A program made the translations under genes and the position numbers. A stretch of DNA of 17,223 nt from the NCBI GenBank assembly GCA_023392975.1, contig JAEWNA010000155.1, forward strand, positions 1-17,223. The letters run 5' to 3'. Positions within the stretch are counted from its first letter, which is position 1. Each line of letters starts with the position of its first letter. Below, one piece after another: positions 14,748-17,223 of this stretch. The stretch is from Pseudomonadota bacterium. GTDB lineage: Bacteria > Pseudomonadota > Gammaproteobacteria > Xanthomonadales > Xanthomonadaceae. The notes beneath the pieces were generated by a model. It worked only from the letters and a program-made list of their open reading frames with translations, was not told the DNA's origin and made no database searches.

Positions 14748-15644
14748 ATGCGAGCTGCCCGGACCGCCATCGCGATAGGCCTGCTGCTGGCCGCCGTGCC
14801 GTATGCCCATGCGGGCACGGTGTATCGCTGCGATGCCCCCGACGGCACCCGCACCTACGGCAGCAAGCGGGTGAAGGGCGCCCAGTGCAGCGTCGTCGCC
14901 AGCTACGTGCCCGTCCCGGGCAAGCGTGCGGCGCCCGCACCGTCGCAGACGATCATCGTGTCGCCGCCGGCATCGCCCACGGTCGCCGAGACGGCGCCCG
15001 CGCTGGCGCCCGTGCCGGCCCCGGCAGCGGCGCTCGCCGCACCGCCTCCGGCCGTGACCCGGCGGGTCCAGGGGCAGGTCTACTCGTACATCAAGGACGG
15101 CGTCCGCAACTACACCAGCAAGCCGCCGCGCGGCGTGGCCGGCGCGACCGCCATCCGCACGATCCGCTACAGCTTCCTCGAGACCTGCTACGCCTGCGCG
15201 CCGCTGCCGGGCGTCAACTTCGGCACCCTGCGCCTCAATACCGACGCCTACGCCGCCGAGATCCGCGCCGCCGCGGCCACCCACGGGGTGGACGAGGCGG
15301 TGGTCCGGGCGATCATCCACGCCGAATCGGCCTACAACCCGAACGCCATGTCGCGGGTGGGCGCGCAGGGCCTGATGCAGCTCATGCCGGCCACCGCCCG
15401 CCGGTTCGGGGTCGCCAATGCCTTCGACGCCGGCCAGAACATCCGCGGCGGGGTGCAGTACCTGGCCTGGCTGCTGAAGCGCTACAACGGCGACCTCGCG
15501 CTCGCCGCCGCCGGCTACAACGCCGGGGAGGGCGCGGTGGACAAGTACCGCGGGGTGCCGCCGTACAGCGAGACCCGCCGCTACGTCGAGCGGGTGCGTG
15601 TCCTCGCCGAGCGCTACCGGGGGGCGCTGGCCGGCCGCGGCTGA
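14748..15644 (+). CDS. secreted SLT-family lytic transglycosylase with DUF4124-like segments
   Basis: A periplasmic enzyme expected to cleave the glycan strands of peptidoglycan, forming 1,6-anhydro-muropeptides. From this ATG the product has 298 residues with a signal peptide (1-22, ending AHA) and no lipobox. Residues 24-47 (TVYRCDAPDGTRTYGSK) and about 110-130 (QVYSYIKDGVRNYTSKPP) both resemble the DUF4124 motif; a proline/alanine-rich linker (about 62-104) lies between them. The SLT domain covers about 165-290, with catalytic E193 (IIHAESAYNP), GLMQLMPATA from 208 and AAGYNAGEGAV at 254-264. The frame is open 33 codons further upstream, but that extension would bury the signal peptide. 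It is followed by petA after 173 bases that hold their own promoter. Confidence 0.93.
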   Translation: MRAARTAIAIGLLLAAVPYAHAGTVYRCDAPDGTRTYGSKRVKGAQCSVVASYVPVPGKRAAPAPSQTIIVSPPASPTVAETAPALAPVPAPAAALAAPPPAVTRRVQGQVYSYIKDGVRNYTSKPPRGVAGATAIRTIRYSFLETCYACAPLPGVNFGTLRLNTDAYAAEIRAAAATHGVDEAVVRAIIHAESAYNPNAMSRVGAQGLMQLMPATARRFGVANAFDAGQNIRGGVQYLAWLLKRYNGDLALAAAGYNAGEGAVDKYRGVPPYSETRRYVERVRVLAERYRGALAGRG

Positions 15645-15678
15645 GGCCGTCTCCGGCGTTCCGTCGCCGCCGGTCCCG

Positions 15679-15696
15679 CCGGGGGATTCGCCCCGG
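15679..15696 (+). terminator. hairpin after the transglycosylase gene
   Basis: CCGGGG, GATTCG loop, CCCCGG forms a six-base all-G/C stem 35 bases after the transglycosylase stop and just before the candidate petA promoter. The position suits a terminator insulating petA, but there is no T-run behind it. Confidence 0.35.
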
Positions 15697-15709
15697 GAAC
15701 GGGCAAACA

Positions 15710-15739
15710 TTGTCGGCCGATTCAGCGTTCCGTTACACT
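15710..15739 (+). promoter_or_regulatory. candidate sigma-70 promoter of the petAB operon
   Basis: TTGTCG (15710-15715) and TACACT (15734-15739) are separated by 18 bases. Each matches four of six consensus positions, which is respectable for a genome this rich in G+C. Transcription would start near 15746, leaving a leader of about 70 bases before the petA ATG. Confidence 0.5.
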
Positions 15740-15754
15740 TCGTCGTCTTTGCCG

Positions 15755-15783
15755 GCCGGCCTTCGGGGACGGAGCGGGCCGGC
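15755..15783 (+). other. hairpin in the petA leader
   Basis: GCCGGCC (15755-15761) can pair with GGCCGGC (15777-15783) around a 15-base loop, inside the predicted 5' untranslated region of petA. It ends 34 bases before the ATG. It could stabilise the mRNA or be chance; I do not recognise a regulatory class. Confidence 0.3.
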
Positions 15784-15817
15784 GATCCAAGTTTGCCCAT
15801 GTTTTGCGGAGTGCCGG

Positions 15818-16459
15818 ATGGCAACAAAAGTCGTAGGCGGGTCGGACCAGTCGCATGGTGACGGCGCGCAACCGGTCGACGCGGGTCGTCGCCGCTTCCT
15901 GACCGCATCCACCGCCGTGGTCGGCGCCGTCGGCGTCGCCGGTGCCGCGGTCCCGTTCATCAAGTCCTGGAGCCCGAGCGCGCGCGCCAAGCTCGCCGGT
16001 GCGCCGGTCAGCGCCGACATCGCCGGGCTGAAGGAAGGCCAGCAGCTGACGATCGCCTGGCGCGGCCAGCCGGTCTTCATCTCGCATCGCTCGAAGGCGA
16101 TGCTGGACGTGCTGCCGACCATGGATCCGCTGCTGGCCGATCCGAAGTCCGACAACACCGACCAGCAGCCGGCCTACGCGAAGAACCCGACCCGCTCGAT
16201 CCGCCCCGAGATCATGGTGCTGGTCGGCGTGTGCACCCACCTGGGCTGCGCGCCGGAGTTCAAGCCGGAGATCCGGCCCGAGCCGTTCGACCCGGACTGG
16301 AAGGGCGGCTACTTCTGCCCCTGCCACAAGTCGCGCTACGACTCCGCGGGGCGCGTGTACAAGGGCATGCCGGCGCCGGCCAACCTGCCGGTGCCGCCGT
16401 ATCACTTCGAGAACGACGCCACCCTGGTGATCGGCGTCGACCCGAAAGGAGCCGCGTAA
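15818..16459 (+). CDS. petA: PetA, Rieske iron-sulfur subunit of cytochrome bc1
   Basis: The Rieske subunit takes the first electron from ubiquinol at the Qo site of complex III and passes it to cytochrome c1. The 213-residue product has a Tat-type N-terminus (GRRRFLTAS at 23-31) followed by the hydrophobic anchor (about 32-48), a hinge region, and the two cluster-binding boxes CTHLGC (139-144) and CPCH (167-170). Ligands are C139, H141, C167 and H170, and C144-C169 is the expected disulfide. Length is normal for proteobacteria. The start is supported by GGAG seven to ten bases ahead and by the Tat motif; upstream reading in the same frame is a shadow. petB begins three bases after its stop. 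Confidence 0.97.
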   Translation: MATKVVGGSDQSHGDGAQPVDAGRRRFLTASTAVVGAVGVAGAAVPFIKSWSPSARAKLAGAPVSADIAGLKEGQQLTIAWRGQPVFISHRSKAMLDVLPTMDPLLADPKSDNTDQQPAYAKNPTRSIRPEIMVLVGVCTHLGCAPEFKPEIRPEPFDPDWKGGYFCPCHKSRYDSAGRVYKGMPAPANLPVPPYHFENDATLVIGVDPKGAA

Positions 16460-16462
16460 GTC

Positions 16463-17223
16463 ATGGCGAACATCCTCACCCGAACCGCCGACAACGTGAT
16501 GGACTGGGTCAACGAGCGGGCGCCCGGCTTCATGCCGTTCTACCGCAAGCACATGACCGAGTACTACGCGCCGAAGAACTTCAACCTCTGGTACATCTTC
16601 GGCATCCTGGCGACTGTGGTCCTGGCCAACCAGATCGTCACCGGCATCTTCCTGACCATGCAGTACAAGCCGAGCGCGGCGGAAGCCTTCGCCTCGGTCG
16701 AGTACTGCATGCGCGACGTCGACGGCTGCAACATCATCCGGTACATGCACAGCACCGGCGCGTCGCTGTTCTTCATCGTCGTCTACCTGCACATGTTCCG
16801 CGGCCTGATGTACGGCTCGTACCGCAAGCCGCGCGAGCTGGTGTGGATCCTCGGCATGCTGATCTACCTCGTGCTGATGGCCGAGGCGTTCATGGGCTAC
16901 GTGCTGCCGTGGGGCCAGATGTCCTACTGGGGCGCGAAGGTGATCATCTCGCTGTTCGGCGCGATCCCGGTGATCGGCGGCGGGCTGACCGAGTGGATCA
17001 TGGGCGACTACCTGCCGTCGGACGCCACGCTCAACCGCTTCTTCGCGCTGCACGTCATCGCGCTGCCGCTCGTCCTGCTGCTGCTGGTCGTGCTGCACAT
17101 CGGCGCGCTGCACGAGGTCGGCTCCAATAACCCGGACGGCATCGACATCAAGCAGGGGCCGAAGGGCAACCGCTGGTCGCCGACCGCGCCGGCCGACGGG
17201 ATCCCGTTCCACCCGTACTACAC
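16463..17223 (+). CDS. petB: PetB, cytochrome b of the bc1 complex (C-terminus cut by window edge)
   Basis: Cytochrome b carries the two b haems and the Qo and Qi quinone sites of complex III. 253 complete codons are visible. Haem ligands are H96 (YMHSTGAS) and H110 (VYLHMFRG) in helix B, and H197 (FALHVIAL) and H212 (VVLHIGALH) in helix D. The Qo-region sequence GYVLPWGQMSYWGA lies at 145-158. Thirteen residues separate the first histidine pair and fourteen the second. An AAAGGAG (16445-16451) at the end of petA serves as ribosome binding site. The remaining helices, with the PEWY motif, lie beyond the window, and petC (cytochrome c1) would be expected next. Confidence 0.97.
   Translation, partial: MANILTRTADNVMDWVNERAPGFMPFYRKHMTEYYAPKNFNLWYIFGILATVVLANQIVTGIFLTMQYKPSAAEAFASVEYCMRDVDGCNIIRYMHSTGASLFFIVVYLHMFRGLMYGSYRKPRELVWILGMLIYLVLMAEAFMGYVLPWGQMSYWGAKVIISLFGAIPVIGGGLTEWIMGDYLPSDATLNRFFALHVIALPLVLLLLVVLHIGALHEVGSNNPDGIDIKQGPKGNRWSPTAPADGIPFHPYY

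Noticed and set aside
13432..14778. A 448-residue plus-strand frame antisense to miaB
   Set aside because: It is opposite a fully conserved miaB and has the typical shadow composition (many H, R, D, A, V, L without structure).
14552..15817. An N-terminal extension of petA over 420 codons in the same frame
   Set aside because: It would run through the transglycosylase gene in a different frame, is Arg/Gly-rich, and would bury the Tat signal of the Rieske protein.
15722..17212. A 496-residue minus-strand frame antisense to petA and petB
   Set aside because: Shadow of two conserved respiratory genes; no motif and a His/Asp/Arg-rich composition.
1..17223. tRNA or rRNA genes, CRISPR arrays, insertion sequences or prophage parts
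   Set aside because: I found no repeat-spacer pattern, transposase or integrase-like protein, long terminal inverted repeat or tRNA-like cloverleaf when reading through the window, although a tool-based scan was not possible.

Overview
This is a chromosomal window, very rich in G+C, from what looks like a Xanthomonadaceae/Lysobacteraceae gammaproteobacterium (Lysobacter, Luteimonas or a relative). The assignment is inferred from family resemblance of the proteins, the codon bias towards G/C in third positions, and gene neighbourhoods; no rRNA or tRNA is present to confirm it. Coding density is high, no gap without a gene exceeds about 180 bases, and I see no mobile element, phage gene or CRISPR array.

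Left part (1-7758, minus strand). Reading right to left along the minus strand there are two diverged DUF3293-type genes of unknown function, then a nearly complete System I cytochrome c maturation operon in the order ccmA-B-C-D-E-F-G-H-I. ccmA/B/C/D/E move haem across the inner membrane and hold it on CcmE, CcmG/CcmH keep the apocytochrome cysteines reduced, and CcmF (with CcmI presenting the apoprotein) attaches the haem. Most genes overlap by 1-4 bases; the exception is a 137-base gap between ccmB and ccmC. ccmI runs off the left edge.

Middle part. Divergent from the DUF3293 genes is a plus-strand pair: a methionine/glutamine-type aminotransferase (YbdL-like) and an omega-amidase (YafV-like), one base apart. 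Together they would transaminate a 2-oxo acid (for example 4-methylthio-2-oxobutanoate) using glutamine and then hydrolyse the resulting 2-oxoglutaramate, making the reaction irreversible. Facing it on the minus strand is a two-gene unit of an FAD-dependent oxidoreductase and a small membrane protein of unknown function, overlapping by four bases. A 17-bp perfect palindrome lies between that unit and a divergent, secreted DUF2252 protein whose sequence carries kinase-like motifs.

Right part. miaB (tRNA ms2i6A37 methylthiotransferase) is on the minus strand. Divergent from it are a secreted SLT-type lytic transglycosylase with DUF4124-like segments, then the start of the cytochrome bc1 operon: petA (Rieske protein, Tat signal) and petB (cytochrome b), cut by the right edge. 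The bc1 complex normally works with a c-type cytochrome whose haem is attached by the Ccm system at the other end of the window, so respiration is the main theme.

Most of the window is ordinary housekeeping sequence. The least explained parts are the secreted DUF2252 protein, the oxidoreductase/membrane-protein pair with the palindrome, and the tandem DUF3293 genes.
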